A stretch of DNA of 64,000 nucleotides from Rhizobium sp. Leaf371 (GCF_001424045.1 NZ_LMQB01000003.1:83870-147869), one strand, 5' to 3'; positions 1 through 10,280 are shown, counted from the first letter of the stretch. The notes: a model not told the origin generated them from the sequence alone. Made by a program: numbers and translations.

Positions 1-61
1 GCACGCGACCACCGTCCTGTGTGGCGGCGCGTCCATTCCCGCAGCCGAAGCCGCACGGCTT

Positions 62-520
62 TTAGCGAAGCGAGTCGTCGTCCGGCGTCAGGCCGGCCAG
101 TGCGCGTAGCCGCCAGAGGCGGTCGGTCCACCAGCGCTCCAAGGGGTTCGTCGCCCGGTCCAACGGCAGATCGAGAACCATCCTGCGTGTCACGCGATCG
201 TTCGACCATTCGAGCTTTGAACCGGACACGGCTCCCCCATAAAGCTGCAGCATTCCAAGGTCTGAAACGCCTCGAATGGCGCCATTCTCATCGCGAAGGA
301 CGATCCAGCCGGGCGCATCGCTTCCGCCACCCGGCATGGCGAAGAACATCGGCCGGCCGCAAACCGTCAGTGTCCAGCGTCCGTCGGGGCTCTTTTCGAC
401 CAAGTAGGGCTCGTCACAGTGCAGGTTGCCCTCTGGAACGAAGGCGACGGTGATGATGGCCGCTGCTCCCAGCAGCGCAAAGCCGTTCAGACAGGCACGA
501 ATTGGCTTTGCGATGGTCAT
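62..520 (-). CDS. hypothetical membrane-anchored protein
   Basis: This is a 152-residue protein I do not recognise. Residues about 8-28 form one hydrophobic segment after a short basic start (MTIAKPIRACLNG), so it is either exported or anchored with its bulk in the periplasm. The remainder is polar and contains the stretch SPDGRWTLTVC, which resembles small periplasmic lipoprotein-like hypotheticals of Rhizobiales, but no lipobox is present. Codon use and GC content match the neighbouring genes. It reads away from the sigma/anti-sigma pair, with about 250 bp of non-coding sequence between (521-776) in which I see no gene. No function is assigned. Confidence 0.6.
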   Translation of the reverse strand: MTIAKPIRACLNGFALLGAAAIITVAFVPEGNLHCDEPYLVEKSPDGRWTLTVCGRPMFFAMPGGGSDAPGWIVLRDENGAIRGVSDLGMLQLYGGAVSGSKLEWSNDRVTRRMVLDLPLDRATNPLERWWTDRLWRLRALAGLTPDDDSLR

Positions 521-776
521 GCCGGCCCTAACATCGTTTCACCACATATTACCGCATCGGCCAGAGCGTGGTGGGCGGTCGTCGCCGAAGTCGATGACGG
601 CCTTCCGTCGCACACAGAAGGGGATCTGCATAGATCCCAGGTGCCGCGCCACCGTCATGGTCTCGTTTCCCGCGCCGACCGGACGAGAGGCTCAGGCGCA
701 GGCTTCAAGACGCGCAGGACGGTTATCCGCGACGGCGAATGCGATGCCAAGCGCTATTTTCCTCCCCAGCCGCCCC

Positions 777-1499
777 TCACCGCGCAATCTTCGCAAACCC
801 CTTTGCAAGGATGGGGCCTGTCGGCCTGCCCGTCAGGGAGCCGCCCGTCTGTTCCAGGGTCAGTTCGTAGAGCTGGCTGTCGTGCGGCTTGGGGAGAGCG
901 GGCCCGTCCAGCCGGGCCGAGCGCGCGTCGTCGATCAGGCCGAGGGAGACCGGGCCGCGTTCGGGCGATGGCAGGGTCCAGACCTCGATCGTCTTGCCCT
1001 CGGGAACGGCGAAATCCGCCAGAAGCCGGACGGCCGCCGTCTCGTTGCCGAAATCCTCGACGATCGCCTTGATGTCGCCGGCCTCGTTGACGAGCACAGC
1101 CACCACCAGCGGATCGACAGTGCGCATCAGGCTGAACGTGAGCGCAACGGCGAGCGTGACAGCCGCCGCCGTGGCCCCAAGCGCCGTCGCGCGCCAGCCG
1201 CCCCGCCTGTTGTCGTTTGCGGTCGCCTTGTGCCTGCCCGTGCTCCCCGCATGTTGCGCCGAAAGCCCGGTTTCGATGCGGCTCCAGAGCTGGTCTCCGA
1301 CGATGGCGGCCTCCGCCGTCTCGTCCAGCGGCAGAAAGCGCTCGCGGCTGGCGGCGATGGCGGCCTTGAGATCGGGATCGTTCTCCAGATCGGCCTCGAT
1401 CCGCAGCATGTCCGCCGCATCCAGAAGGCCGAGCACATATTCGTCGGCGACGACGCCGATATCGCCCCGCCCGTTCCCATCGACCCGCTCGTCGCTCAT
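777..1499 (-). CDS. anti-sigma factor, RskA family
   Basis: A 240-residue membrane anti-sigma factor expected to hold the upstream-encoded ECF sigma factor inactive at the inner membrane. The cytoplasmic N-terminus carries the RskA-type motif EYVLGLLDAAD (residues 20-30) followed by a helical acidic stretch. One transmembrane helix lies at about residues 104-125. The C-terminal 110 residues are the periplasmic RskA domain, with the typical IEVWTLPSPERGPVSLG segment. The start ATG at 1499 overlaps the sigma stop codon (ATGA), which gives translational coupling. An in-frame upstream extension exists but runs inside the sigma gene and was rejected. The inducing signal cannot be read from sequence. 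Confidence 0.88.
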   Translation of the reverse strand: MSDERVDGNGRGDIGVVADEYVLGLLDAADMLRIEADLENDPDLKAAIAASRERFLPLDETAEAAIVGDQLWSRIETGLSAQHAGSTGRHKATANDNRRGGWRATALGATAAAVTLAVALTFSLMRTVDPLVVAVLVNEAGDIKAIVEDFGNETAAVRLLADFAVPEGKTIEVWTLPSPERGPVSLGLIDDARSARLDGPALPKPHDSQLYELTLEQTGGSLTGRPTGPILAKGFAKIAR

Positions 1500-2047
1500 G
1501 CCATGCACTCCCGCAATGCGGAGAGGCCGCGCCGGATCCAGGACTTCGTCGTGCCCAGCGGAATGCGGAGCCGGCCGGCGATCTCGCCATGGGAGTATCC
1601 GCCGATATAGGCCATGAGAATGCCGCGCCGCTTGGTTTCCTCGAGCGCACCCAGACAATCGTGAAGGCGGGAGGTGCGATCGAGCCGGTGCCAGGCCGCC
1701 ATGACATGATCCACCTGTTCGCGCTCGCGCAGCACCTCGACATCCTCGACCGTATATTCCCGGCTGCCGTCGCGCAGCAGATTGAGCGCGCGGTTGCGAA
1801 CGATGGCATAGATCCAGCCGCGGGCCGAACCACGATCCGGCTGATACTGGTGGGCCTGCGTCCAGATGCGGATGAAGCTTTCCTGAACCACCTCTTCGGC
1901 AAGGTCGCGCCGCCGCACGATGCGTTCGGCGACGGTGACCAGACGTCCCGCTTCCCGATCGAAGATCCTGCGCAATGCCGTGCGGTCACCCTTCGCGCAG
2001 GCGGCAAGGGCCGTCGTCAGATCGTCCGGCGGTGAGCCCATCGACAT
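1496..2047 (-). CDS. RNA polymerase ECF sigma factor, SigK-like
   Basis: A 183-residue extracytoplasmic-function sigma factor. Region 2 is seen in the segment AEEVVQESFIRIWTQAHQY, followed by the region 2.4-like RGWIYAIVRNRALNLLR. Region 4 is seen near the C-terminus in GYSHGEIAGRLRIPLGTTKS. The start at 2047 (MSMGSPPDD) was preferred over a start 15 codons upstream because an AAGGA Shine-Dalgarno sequence lies just before it. The stop overlaps the start of the anti-sigma gene, so the two form one translationally coupled unit. The gene is divergent from a secreted DUF4394 protein, a likely regulon member. An inverted repeat sits in the shared upstream region. Confidence 0.9.
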   Translation of the reverse strand: MSMGSPPDDLTTALAACAKGDRTALRRIFDREAGRLVTVAERIVRRRDLAEEVVQESFIRIWTQAHQYQPDRGSARGWIYAIVRNRALNLLRDGSREYTVEDVEVLREREQVDHVMAAWHRLDRTSRLHDCLGALEETKRRGILMAYIGGYSHGEIAGRLRIPLGTTKSWIRRGLSALRECMA

Positions 2048-2113
2048 TAAAATCCTTTTCCATCGCCGCACCATCCGTGCGGTCTGACCCACTCTACCCG
2101 CCGGCGCGCAGGA

Positions 2114-2155
2114 TTGGATGCGCTTTGAGAATATTTTTCATGTGGCTGCATCCAA
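2114..2155. promoter_or_regulatory. inverted repeat in the divergent sigma / DUF4394 promoter region
   Basis: TTGGATGC (2114-2121) is repeated perfectly inverted as GCATCCAA (2148-2155) with a 26-bp AT-rich centre. On each strand the same octamer therefore faces its own gene, the sigma gene to the left and the DUF4394 gene to the right. This is what matching -35 elements for one ECF sigma factor would look like on both sides. It could equally be a dimer operator. The assignment as a promoter is inference. Confidence 0.4.
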
Positions 2156-2244
2156 ACGGCCCTGCTCCCGTGTCTTCAAGACAGGAAGCATCGCCGTGCG
2201 CGCGCAGATGTCTTCCGAAATGGAACAACACACGGGAGAATTCC

Positions 2245-3033
2245 ATGATGACCGTTCGCTTCGCCTTGATAACCTCCACTCTTCTGGTTGCCAGCACCGG
2301 CAGCCTATTTGCCGCGCCGGTCCTCGGCCTGACCGGCGACAAGACCCTGGTCCTGTTCGACACGGACAAGCCCGCCGTCACGAAGAGCATGGATGTCACC
2401 GGTGTCGACAGGTTGGTCGGCATCGATGTCCGCCCCGGGAACAAGACCGTCATCGGCGTCACCCCGGAAAGCGAGATCGTCACGATCGACCTTGAGACGG
2501 GCGCCGCAACGTCGGTTGCCAAGATGGACAAGGCGCTGGCGATGACGGCCGCACCTGTGGTGGTCGATTTCAACCCGGTGGCGGATCGTCTGCGTTTCAT
2601 GACCGGCACCACCAACCACCGCGTCCACCCGGATACGGGTGCCGTCACGGTCGATGGCACGCTCGCTTATGAAGAGGGCGACATGCACAAGGGCGAGACG
2701 CCCGATATCGTCGCTGCGGCCTACACGAACTCGATCGGCAAGCCGGAGAAGACCGCGATGTACAACATCGATGCGACGATCGGCGGCCTGATCCAGCAGA
2801 CCAAGCCGAACGACGGCACCTTGAAAGCCATCGGCAAGCTCGGCCTCAAGGACAAGCCGGCCACCTATGCCTTCGACATACAGGGCATGGAGACGGGCGG
2901 GAACGCCGCCTATCTCGCCGCCGGCAAGACGCTCTACAGCGTCAATCTCGAGACCGGCGCCGCGACGGAAATCGGTGCGATCACCGGCCTCAGCAACGAC
3001 CTTCGCGATATCGCGATCCTCCCGGCGATGTAA
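2245..3033 (+). CDS. secreted DUF4394 domain protein
   Basis: A 262-residue exported protein of the DUF4394 family, whose biochemical role is unknown. An N-terminal signal peptide (MMTVRFALITSTLLVASTGS, cleavage near LFAAP) precedes repeated beta-rich segments. These include the family hallmark DFNPVADRLRFM, then NHRVHPDTGAV and a C-terminal NDLRDIAILPAM. The protein probably folds as a propeller, with recurring units of the type VNLETGAATEIG (IDLETGAATSVA earlier). The ATG at 2245 follows a GGGAGA ribosome site; a longer in-frame reading upstream lacks a signal peptide. It is divergent from the ECF sigma factor and probably under its control, a pairing commonly seen in Proteobacteria. Confidence 0.85.
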   Translation: MMTVRFALITSTLLVASTGSLFAAPVLGLTGDKTLVLFDTDKPAVTKSMDVTGVDRLVGIDVRPGNKTVIGVTPESEIVTIDLETGAATSVAKMDKALAMTAAPVVVDFNPVADRLRFMTGTTNHRVHPDTGAVTVDGTLAYEEGDMHKGETPDIVAAAYTNSIGKPEKTAMYNIDATIGGLIQQTKPNDGTLKAIGKLGLKDKPATYAFDIQGMETGGNAAYLAAGKTLYSVNLETGAATEIGAITGLSNDLRDIAILPAM

Positions 3034-3060
3034 CCGTTCCCGGACCGACGAGATCGTCTC

Positions 3061-3090
3061 GATATGCGGCCGTGAAGGCGGCCGCATATC
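3061..3090 (+). terminator. strong hairpin after the DUF4394 gene
   Basis: GATATGCGGCC (3061-3071) pairs perfectly with GGCCGCATATC (3080-3090) around an 8-base loop, 28 bp after the stop codon. No clear U tract follows, so it may act as a factor-assisted terminator or as an RNA-stabilising stem. The rest of the gap to 3345 holds a short duplicated GACGATGGCG unit but no gene that I can support. Confidence 0.55.
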
Positions 3091-3345
3091 CTGCTTTCAC
3101 GCCTCCAGGTTTTGCCTTTGTCCGGCGTAGGCGAACGACGATGGCGAATGACGATGGCGTCCCTGGTTGCGTTCTGCGGCCGCCGGCGACCGGATCTCGA
3201 TCGGCATCGCACCGGATGCATTGACTTGGTTTCGGGACGAGCAGATCTTCACCCTCACAACGAGGAAGTGGACCGGCACGCGCGCTATGCACCATCGTCA
3301 TCATACGAATTTTAGACAGTCATCCGAAATCGCAAGGCCTCTCCC

Positions 3346-4089
3346 ATGAGCGCAGCACCACAAAGGGGGCGACGCTATTCGAGTGACGTCGTCGACATCA
3401 TCCGGGCCCAGATCAGGGAGGGCGTCTATACGGTCGGCGACAAGCTTCCGACGGAACCGGCTCTAGTCAGCCGCTTCGGCTTCAGCCGCACCGTCATTCG
3501 CGAGGCGATCGCGGCGCTGCGGGCCGATGGCATGGTCGAGTCGCGCCAGGGGGCCGGTGTCTTCGTCATCGCGTCGCGACAGGGCGATCCGCTGCAGGAT
3601 CTCTTCAGCCGGGAAACGGATCGGATCTCCGACATCATCGAAGAACTGGAGCTTCGCATCGGCGTCGAAGTCGAGGCCGCAGGCCTTGCCGCGTCGCGTC
3701 GATCGCCGGCGCAGGAGGCGGAAATCCAGGCGCAGGTCCAGCGCTTCGGGGATCTGATGGACATGGGAAAGCCGACGGACGAGGTGGATTTCCAGTTCCA
3801 CATGGCGGTGGCCACCGCCACCAACAATGCCCGCTTCCGCACCTTCCTCGAGCATATCGGCCGCCGGATGATCCCGCGCGTGAAGTTCAAAAGCGTCATG
3901 GGCGGCGTCGATCCCCTGCCGAGCCGCGATCATCCGATCCTGGACGAGCACCGCGCCATTGCCGATGCCATCTCCGCGCAGGAGCCTGAAACCGCCCGCG
4001 AAGCCATGCGCCTGCATCTCCTGACCGGCATGGCGCGATACCGCTCCCTGGTGTCGCAACCAAAATATAAGCCGCCGACCACGGATTGA
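3346..4089 (+). CDS. GntR family regulator, FadR/FCD subfamily
   Basis: A 247-residue transcription factor. A winged helix occupies roughly residues 8-75 (DKLPTEPALVSRFGFSRTVI, followed by the typical wing GMVESRQGAGVFV). A C-terminal FCD ligand-binding domain covers about 95-230, with the expected helix RIGVEVEAAGLAASRR and the histidine-containing FHMAVATATNN and DEHRAIADAI segments that often bind a metal or a carboxylate effector. It lies 53 bp upstream of a KdgD-like dehydratase and a peptide-type ABC transporter, so it most likely controls uptake and breakdown of an acidic substrate. The ligand is not readable from sequence. Confidence 0.9.
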   Translation: MSAAPQRGRRYSSDVVDIIRAQIREGVYTVGDKLPTEPALVSRFGFSRTVIREAIAALRADGMVESRQGAGVFVIASRQGDPLQDLFSRETDRISDIIEELELRIGVEVEAAGLAASRRSPAQEAEIQAQVQRFGDLMDMGKPTDEVDFQFHMAVATATNNARFRTFLEHIGRRMIPRVKFKSVMGGVDPLPSRDHPILDEHRAIADAISAQEPETAREAMRLHLLTGMARYRSLVSQPKYKPPTTD

Positions 4090-4099
4090 CTCATCTCAA

Positions 4100-4116
4100 A
4101 AGTCATAATACGACTT
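4100..4116 (+). promoter_or_regulatory. candidate GntR operator upstream of the KdgD-like gene
   Basis: AAGTC (4100-4104) and GACTT (4112-4116) form a short perfect dyad around ATAATAC. It sits between the GntR stop and the ribosome site of the next gene. Its size and AT-rich centre suit a FadR-type half-site pair. This is a weak assignment made from position and symmetry only. Confidence 0.35.
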
Positions 4117-4118
4117 GA

Positions 4119-5048
<930 letters not shown>

Positions 5049-5185
5049 CGACGCTTGCCGCCGCCGCGCAGGGAGAGGCGGTGGCCGCATCCATCGGATC
5101 ACGGATCGGACGACAGCGCCCTGACCATCGCGCGCAGCGGTCCGAACAATTTCAGACGACATCGTGTTCAATCGGGAGGAGCAAC

Positions 5186-6694
5186 ATGACTGGCATCACA
5201 TTACGTCTTATCGCAGGAGGCCTGCTGGCCGCGGCGTCGGCATCCTATGCCATGGCGCAGGACGCCACGGCGATCCGCATCGTCCTGCCGGAGCAGCCGG
5301 CAAACCTCGAGCCCTGCGGCACCATCATCACCAATGTCGGGCAGATTCTCGCCCAGAACGTGGTGGAACCGCTCACGGTCATCGATGCGGCGACCGGACA
5401 GCCGCGCCCGAAGCTTGCGACCGAATGGAGCCAGGTCGATCCGCAGACATGGCGGCTGAAGCTCAGGGAGGGCGTGACCTTCCAGGATGGCGAGCCCTTC
5501 AACGCGGCGGCGGTCGCCTTTTCGATCGAGCGCATGACGGGCGGCAAGCTGAACTGCAACAACATGGCGAAGTTCGGCGATGCCAAGCTGACGGTGAGCG
5601 CCGTTGACGACCTGACGGTGGAGATCAAGTCCGACCGCCCGGAGCCGATCCTGCCCACCTTGCTCAGCGTGGTCATGGTGGTGTCGCCGAAGACGCCGGC
5701 CGACAAGGCGGTCAACGATCCGGTCGGCACGGGGCCGTTTCGCCTGAAGACCTTCAACACGCAGACCGTCGAACTTGTCAGTTTCGACAAATACTGGGGC
5801 GACAAACCGAACGTGACGGCGGCGACCTATGTCTGGCGCGCGGAATCCTCGATCCGGGCCGCCATGATCGAAACCGGCGAGGCCGACCTGACCCCGTCGA
5901 TCGCGATCCAGGATGCCTCCAATCCGGAAACGGACTTCTCCTATCTCAACTCCGAGACGACGGCGATCCGCATCGATGCGGCGCAGCCGCCGCTTGACGA
6001 CCTGCGCATCCGCAAGGCCCTGAACCTCGCCATCGACTGGGAGGGGCTCGCCCAATTGTTCGGAGACGACATCAAGCGCGCGTCGCAGATGGTGGTGCCC
6101 GGCATCAACGGCCATGACGATGCCCTCTCGCCCTGGACCTATGATGCCGCCGAGGCCAAGAAGCTGGTGGAAGAGGCCAAGGCTGCGGGCGTCCCGGTCG
6201 AAACCGAGATCACCCTCATCGGCCGCAACGGCATCTATCCCAACGGCTCGGAAGCCATGGAGGCCATGGTCGCCATGTGGCAGGACGCCGGGCTGAACGT
6301 AAAGCTGACCATGCTCGATGTCGCCGACTGGCTGCGCTACCTGCAGAAGCCTTACCCGGAGAACCGGGGTGCCAACATGCTGCAGATGATGCACGACAAC
6401 AACAAGGGCGACGCGGCGTTCACCATTCCGATCTTCTATCGCTCGACCGGCAATTATGCGACCGTAAACGATCCGGCGCTCGACAAGCAGGTGGACGAGG
6501 CGCTGGCGGCAACCGGCGACGACCGCACGGCGAAGTTCAAGGCCCTCTTTGCCAAGGTCCGCACCGATGTCGTGTCCGATATCCCGATGTTCCACATGAT
6601 CGGCTACACGCGCGTCGGCAAGCGCCTCAACTGGAAGCCGGATATCACCACCAACAGCGAAATCCCGCTGGCCAATATAGGCATCAAGTCCTGA
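5186..6694 (+). CDS. ABC transporter substrate-binding protein, peptide/opine (SBP_bac_5) family
   Basis: A 502-residue periplasmic binding protein of the DppA/OppA type. A Sec signal peptide covers the first 24 residues (LLAAASASYAMA, then QD). Family features follow: LATEWSQVDPQTWRLKLREG, FSIERMTGG, the conserved DPVGTGPFRL loop and DLRIRKALNLAID. It captures the substrate for the two permeases and the double ATPase encoded just downstream. The ATG at 5186 follows AGGAGCAAC. Such proteins bind peptides, opines, nickel or oligosaccharides. The dehydratase gene upstream points to something other than ordinary dipeptides, but the substrate is not determined. Confidence 0.92.
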   Translation: MTGITLRLIAGGLLAAASASYAMAQDATAIRIVLPEQPANLEPCGTIITNVGQILAQNVVEPLTVIDAATGQPRPKLATEWSQVDPQTWRLKLREGVTFQDGEPFNAAAVAFSIERMTGGKLNCNNMAKFGDAKLTVSAVDDLTVEIKSDRPEPILPTLLSVVMVVSPKTPADKAVNDPVGTGPFRLKTFNTQTVELVSFDKYWGDKPNVTAATYVWRAESSIRAAMIETGEADLTPSIAIQDASNPETDFSYLNSETTAIRIDAAQPPLDDLRIRKALNLAIDWEGLAQLFGDDIKRASQMVVPGINGHDDALSPWTYDAAEAKKLVEEAKAAGVPVETEITLIGRNGIYPNGSEAMEAMVAMWQDAGLNVKLTMLDVADWLRYLQKPYPENRGANMLQMMHDNNKGDAAFTIPIFYRSTGNYATVNDPALDKQVDEALAATGDDRTAKFKALFAKVRTDVVSDIPMFHMIGYTRVGKRLNWKPDITTNSEIPLANIGIKS

Positions 6695-6703
6695 GAACGG
6701 AAA

Positions 6704-6730
6704 AGACGCGCGGTGCCTTGCCGCGCGTCT
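6704..6730 (+). terminator. intercistronic hairpin between binding-protein and permease genes
   Basis: AGACGCGCGG (6704-6713) pairs perfectly with CCGCGCGTCT (6721-6730) around a 7-base loop. It lies directly after the binding-protein stop and before the first permease gene. Stems here commonly protect the upstream mRNA or partly terminate transcription, so that binding protein is made in excess over membrane components. No U tract follows, so partial termination or stabilisation is the more likely role. Confidence 0.6.
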
Positions 6731-6783
6731 GTCCGCCATGCCGGCCCTTTGCCGGCTGATACGGTCTCAAACGAGGGCCTGCC

Positions 6784-7698
6784 ATGCTCCGCTATCTCGG
6801 ACGTCGTGCGTCGTACAGCCTGATCTCGATCATCGGCCTGGTCACGCTCGTCTTCTTCCTGACACGCCTGACCGGCGACCCCTCCGCGCTCTACCTGCCC
6901 CTGGACGCGAGCGCCGATGCCCGCGCCCAGTTCGCACGGCTGAACGGGCTCGATCAGCCGGCGATCGTCCAGTTCTTCACCTATCTCGGCAATCTGGCGC
7001 AACTCGATTTCGGCCAGTCGCTTCGGCAGAACCGCTCGGCCATGGAGGTCGCGCTGGAGGCGTTTCCCGAAACGCTGAAGCTTGCCTTTCTCGCCATCGC
7101 GCTGGCGACGTCGCTTGCCATCGTCGTCGGATCGCTCGCCGCGGCCCGTCCGGGCAGCCTGTTCGACCGCATCGCCAGCCTCGTCTCGCTTGCCGGCGCC
7201 AGCGCACCCGATTTCTGGATCGCCATCGTCGGCATCCTCCTCTTTGCGGTCGGGTTCGGATGGCTGCCGACCTCCGGCACGGGCAGTGCGGCGCATTGGG
7301 TGCTCCCGATCTTCGTCCTGACGCTGCGTCCGTTCGGTCTTTTGGTGCAGGTGGTTCGCGGCACGATGCTGTCGGCCCTGTCCGCCGCCTATATCAAGAC
7401 GGCCCGGGCCAAGGGCATGCCGCGCCGTGAGATCATCTTCGGCCATGCGCTGCGCAATTCGCTGCTGCCGATCGTCACGGTTGCGGGCGACCTCGCGACA
7501 GGGCTGGTCAACGGCGCGGTCGTGGTCGAATCCATCTTCGGCTGGCCGGGCATCGGCAAGCTGATGATCGACTCGATCATCCAGCGCGATTTCGCGGTCG
7601 TCCAGTCGACCATCCTCGTCACGGCCGTCGCGATCTTCCTTCTCAACATCGCGATCGATCTCCTCTACGCATTCCTCGATCCCCGCATCCGCTACTAG
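6784..7698 (+). CDS. ABC transporter permease, DppB type
   Basis: A 304-residue inner-membrane permease with six predicted helices. The N-terminus has the DppB/OppB pattern MLRYLGRRASYSLISIIGLV followed by TRLTGDPS. The C-terminal half has the ATPase-coupling EAA loop, seen as YIKTARAKGMPRREIIFGHA. The ending LLYAFLDPRIRY is typical of the family. It forms the translocation pore with the DppC-type protein encoded 12 bp downstream. It lies in the operon running from the binding protein to the double ATPase. Confidence 0.92.
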   Translation: MLRYLGRRASYSLISIIGLVTLVFFLTRLTGDPSALYLPLDASADARAQFARLNGLDQPAIVQFFTYLGNLAQLDFGQSLRQNRSAMEVALEAFPETLKLAFLAIALATSLAIVVGSLAAARPGSLFDRIASLVSLAGASAPDFWIAIVGILLFAVGFGWLPTSGTGSAAHWVLPIFVLTLRPFGLLVQVVRGTMLSALSAAYIKTARAKGMPRREIIFGHALRNSLLPIVTVAGDLATGLVNGAVVVESIFGWPGIGKLMIDSIIQRDFAVVQSTILVTAVAIFLLNIAIDLLYAFLDPRIRY

Positions 7699-7710
7699 AA
7701 GGCTCGCCCG

Positions 7711-8625
7711 ATGACGCTTCTTTCGGCTCCCGTCGCGGCGATCTCTCCGCGCATGCCGCTCCTTTCCTATCTCTGGCGCGACAAGATGGCCTTCGCGTCC
7801 GCCCTCTTTCTGGTGCTGCTCCTGCTCCTGGTCCTGTTCGGCCCCCTGCTCGTCGGCGACGCCGCCGCACGGCTCGGGCTGCGGCAGCGGAACCTGGCGC
7901 CTTTCACCTTCAATGGCGGGTTTCTCTACGTGCTCGGGGCAGACACGCTCGGGCGCCCCATCCTGGCGCGGCTGATCGTCGGCGCGCAGAACACGATCTT
8001 CATCGCTGCCGCCGCCGTGTTCAGTTCCATGCTGGTCGGTGGCGCGCTCGGGCTGGTCGCCGGCTATTCCGAGCGCTGGTACAGCCACGTCATCCAGCGT
8101 TTCGCCGATGTGATCATGAGCTTTCCGTCGCTGCTCCTCGCCCTGATCGTTCTCTATACGCTCGGGCCCAGTATGACGAACCTCGTCATCGTGCTGGCGA
8201 TCACGCGCCTGCCGATCTACCTGCGAACCGCCCGCGCCGAGGTGCTGGAGCTTCGCGAGCGGATGTTCGTCAGCGCGGCCCGCTCGATGGGCGCCTCGCC
8301 GATGCGCATCGTCTTCCGCCATATCGCGCCGCTCGTTCTGCCGACGCTGGTCACGATCTCGGCCATCGATTTCGCGACCGTGATCCTTGCCGAATCCGCA
8401 CTGAGCTTCCTCGGCCTCGGCATCCAGCCGCCCGATTTCACCTGGGGTGCGATGGTGGCGAACGGGCGTGGCTATCTGCAGACGGCGTGGTGGATCGCCT
8501 TCTGGCCGGGCCTTGCGATTATGCTGACGACCTTGTCGCTCAACATTCTCTCCAACTGGGCGCGCACCGTCGCCGACCCGCAGCAGCGCTGGCGGTTGCA
8601 GGCTCTGAGAAAGGCTGCCCGATGA
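7711..8625 (+). CDS. ABC transporter permease, DppC type
   Basis: A 304-residue permease, partner of the upstream DppB-type protein. A long hydrophobic N-terminal helix (ALFLVLLLLLVLFGPLL) precedes the family sequence VLGADTLGRPILARLIVGAQ. The EAA loop is present as FVSAARSMGASPMRIVFRHI, and the last helices contain LSFLGLGIQPPDFTWGAMV. All three are standard in DppC/OppC proteins. Its stop overlaps the start of the ATPase gene (ATGA), indicating coupled translation of pore and motor. Confidence 0.92.
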   Translation: MTLLSAPVAAISPRMPLLSYLWRDKMAFASALFLVLLLLLVLFGPLLVGDAAARLGLRQRNLAPFTFNGGFLYVLGADTLGRPILARLIVGAQNTIFIAAAAVFSSMLVGGALGLVAGYSERWYSHVIQRFADVIMSFPSLLLALIVLYTLGPSMTNLVIVLAITRLPIYLRTARAEVLELRERMFVSAARSMGASPMRIVFRHIAPLVLPTLVTISAIDFATVILAESALSFLGLGIQPPDFTWGAMVANGRGYLQTAWWIAFWPGLAIMLTTLSLNILSNWARTVADPQQRWRLQALRKAAR

Positions 8626-10280
8626 GCAGGATCGAAGACGCGGAAATGCCCGCACCCCTCCTTCGGGTCGAGGGACTGACGGTCGACTTTCTCTCCGATG
8701 GCGATCCCGTCCGCGCGGTCGACGACGTCTCGTTCCATGTCGCGCGCGGCGAGACGCTGGTCATTCTCGGCGAGAGCGGCTCGGGCAAGAGTGTCAGCAC
8801 CAGCACGCTGATGGGGCTGGTCGATTGCCCGCCCGGCCACATCGTCTCCGGCCGCTGCCTGTTCGACGGCCAGGAGCTTGCGCGACTCGACGAGGACAAG
8901 CGGCGGGCGCTTAACGGCCGGCGCATCGCGATGATTTTCCAGGACCCCCTCGCCTCGCTGAACCCGGTCTACACGGTCGGCCGGCAGATCGAGGAGGTCT
9001 ATCGCAGCCATGGCGAAGGCGACGGCGACCTGCGCGCCCGGATCCTCGACCTCATGCGCCGCGTCGGCATTCCCGAGCCCGAGCAGCGGATCGATCTTTA
9101 TCCCCACCAGTTCTCCGGCGGCCAGCGCCAGCGCATCATGATCGCCATCGCCATCGCGCTCAAACCCGACATCCTGATTGCCGACGAGCCGACCACGGCG
9201 CTCGATGTCAGCGTTCAGGCGCAGATCCTGGACCTGCTGCGCGATCTGCAGCGCGAAACCGGCATGGCGCTGATCATGATCACCCACGATCTCGAGGTGG
9301 CCGCGTCCATGGCGGACCGGATCATCGTCATGAATGGCGGCAAGGTGGTGGAAGCCGGACCGGCCAGAGACGTGTTCGAGACGCCGCAACACGCCTATAC
9401 CCGGAAACTGATCGCCGCGCTGCCGCATGGCGAAGCCGCCGATGCCGGCCACAAGCGCTCCAGAGAACGGGCCGATGCGGTGCTGCTCAAGGTCGAGGGA
9501 CTCGGCAAGGATTACGTCCTGTCCTCCGGCGCATTTGCCGGAAAATCGGTGTTCAAGGCGGTAGAAGATGTCGGCTTTCATCTCTGCAAAGGCGAAACGC
9601 TGGGCATCGTCGGCGAGAGCGGTTCCGGCAAGTCGAGCGTCGCGCGCATGCTGATGCGCCTGAACGAGCCGACATCGGGCAAGGCGATCTTTGCCGGGCA
9701 GAACATCTTCGATCTTACGGGAAAGGACCTGATGGCCTTTCGTCGCCGGGTGCAGATGGTGTTTCAGGACCCGTACGGCTCGATGAACCCGCGCATGAGC
9801 GTCCGCTCGATCATCTCGGAACCGTGGCAGATCCACGGCGACATCCTGCCACGCGCACGCTGGAGAGACCGCGTCGTGGAGCTTCTGGACCTCGTCGGCC
9901 TGAAGGCCGAGCATGAAGGCCGCTACATCCACCAGTTTTCCGGCGGACAGCGCCAGCGGATCGCCATCGCCCGCGCGCTGGCGAGCGAGCCGGAACTGAT
10001 CATCTGCGACGAGGCGGTGTCGGCGCTCGATGTGTCGATCCAGGCGCAGGTCATCGATCTTCTGGCGGACCTGCGCAACCGGCTCGGCCTGTCCTACATC
10101 TTCATCACGCACGACCTGCCGATTGTGCGCCATTTCGCCGATCGCATCCTCGTCATGAAAGAGGGCCGAATCGTCGAGGAGAACGAAACCACCGCGCTCT
10201 TTGCGGCCCCCGTCCACGACTATACGCGGACGTTGCTGAACGCCGTCCCCCTGCCAAAGTGGCAGATGGCGACCTCGTAG
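8622..10280 (+). CDS. ABC transporter ATPase with two fused nucleotide-binding domains (DppD-DppF fusion)
   Basis: A 552-residue cytoplasmic ATPase that fuses the two subunits usually encoded as dppD and dppF. Domain 1 (about 8-270) has Walker A GESGSGKS, signature SGGQRQR and Walker B LIADEPT. Domain 2 (about 285-545) has Walker A GESGSGKS, signature SGGQRQR and Walker [12 protein letters not shown]. Both active-site sets look intact, although domain 2 has DEAVS where DEPTS is usual, a variant common in this subfamily. The start ATG at 8622 overlaps the DppC stop. Fused versions of this kind are frequent in rhizobial peptide and opine importers. Confidence 0.92.
   Translation: MSRIEDAEMPAPLLRVEGLTVDFLSDGDPVRAVDDVSFHVARGETLVILGESGSGKSVSTSTLMGLVDCPPGHIVSGRCLFDGQELARLDEDKRRALNGRRIAMIFQDPLASLNPVYTVGRQIEEVYRSHGEGDGDLRARILDLMRRVGIPEPEQRIDLYPHQFSGGQRQRIMIAIAIALKPDILIADEPTTALDVSVQAQILDLLRDLQRETGMALIMITHDLEVAASMADRIIVMNGGKVVEAGPARDVFETPQHAYTRKLIAALPHGEAADAGHKRSRERADAVLLKVEGLGKDYVLSSGAFAGKSVFKAVEDVGFHLCKGETLGIVGESGSGKSSVARMLMRLNEPTSGKAIFAGQNIFDLTGKDLMAFRRRVQMVFQDPYGSMNPRMSVRSIISEPWQIHGDILPRARWRDRVVELLDLVGLKAEHEGRYIHQFSGGQRQRIAIARALASEPELIICDEAVSALDVSIQAQVIDLLADLRNRLGLSYIFITHDLPIVRHFADRILVMKEGRIVEENETTALFAAPVHDYTRTLLNAVPLPKWQMATS

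Noticed and set aside
777..1658. Longer anti-sigma protein starting at 1658
   Set aside because: The extra 53 residues lie inside the sigma gene in another frame and do not resemble anti-sigma proteins; the ATGA overlap at 1496-1499 fits better.
6604..8655. Minus-strand open frame of nearly 700 codons opposite the DppB/DppC genes
   Set aside because: Low-complexity charged sequence antisense to clear permease genes, with no ribosome site.
8472..10217. Minus-strand open frame of about 580 codons opposite the double ATPase gene
   Set aside because: Antisense shadow; repeated composition mirrors the two ATPase domains, which explains its internal similarity.
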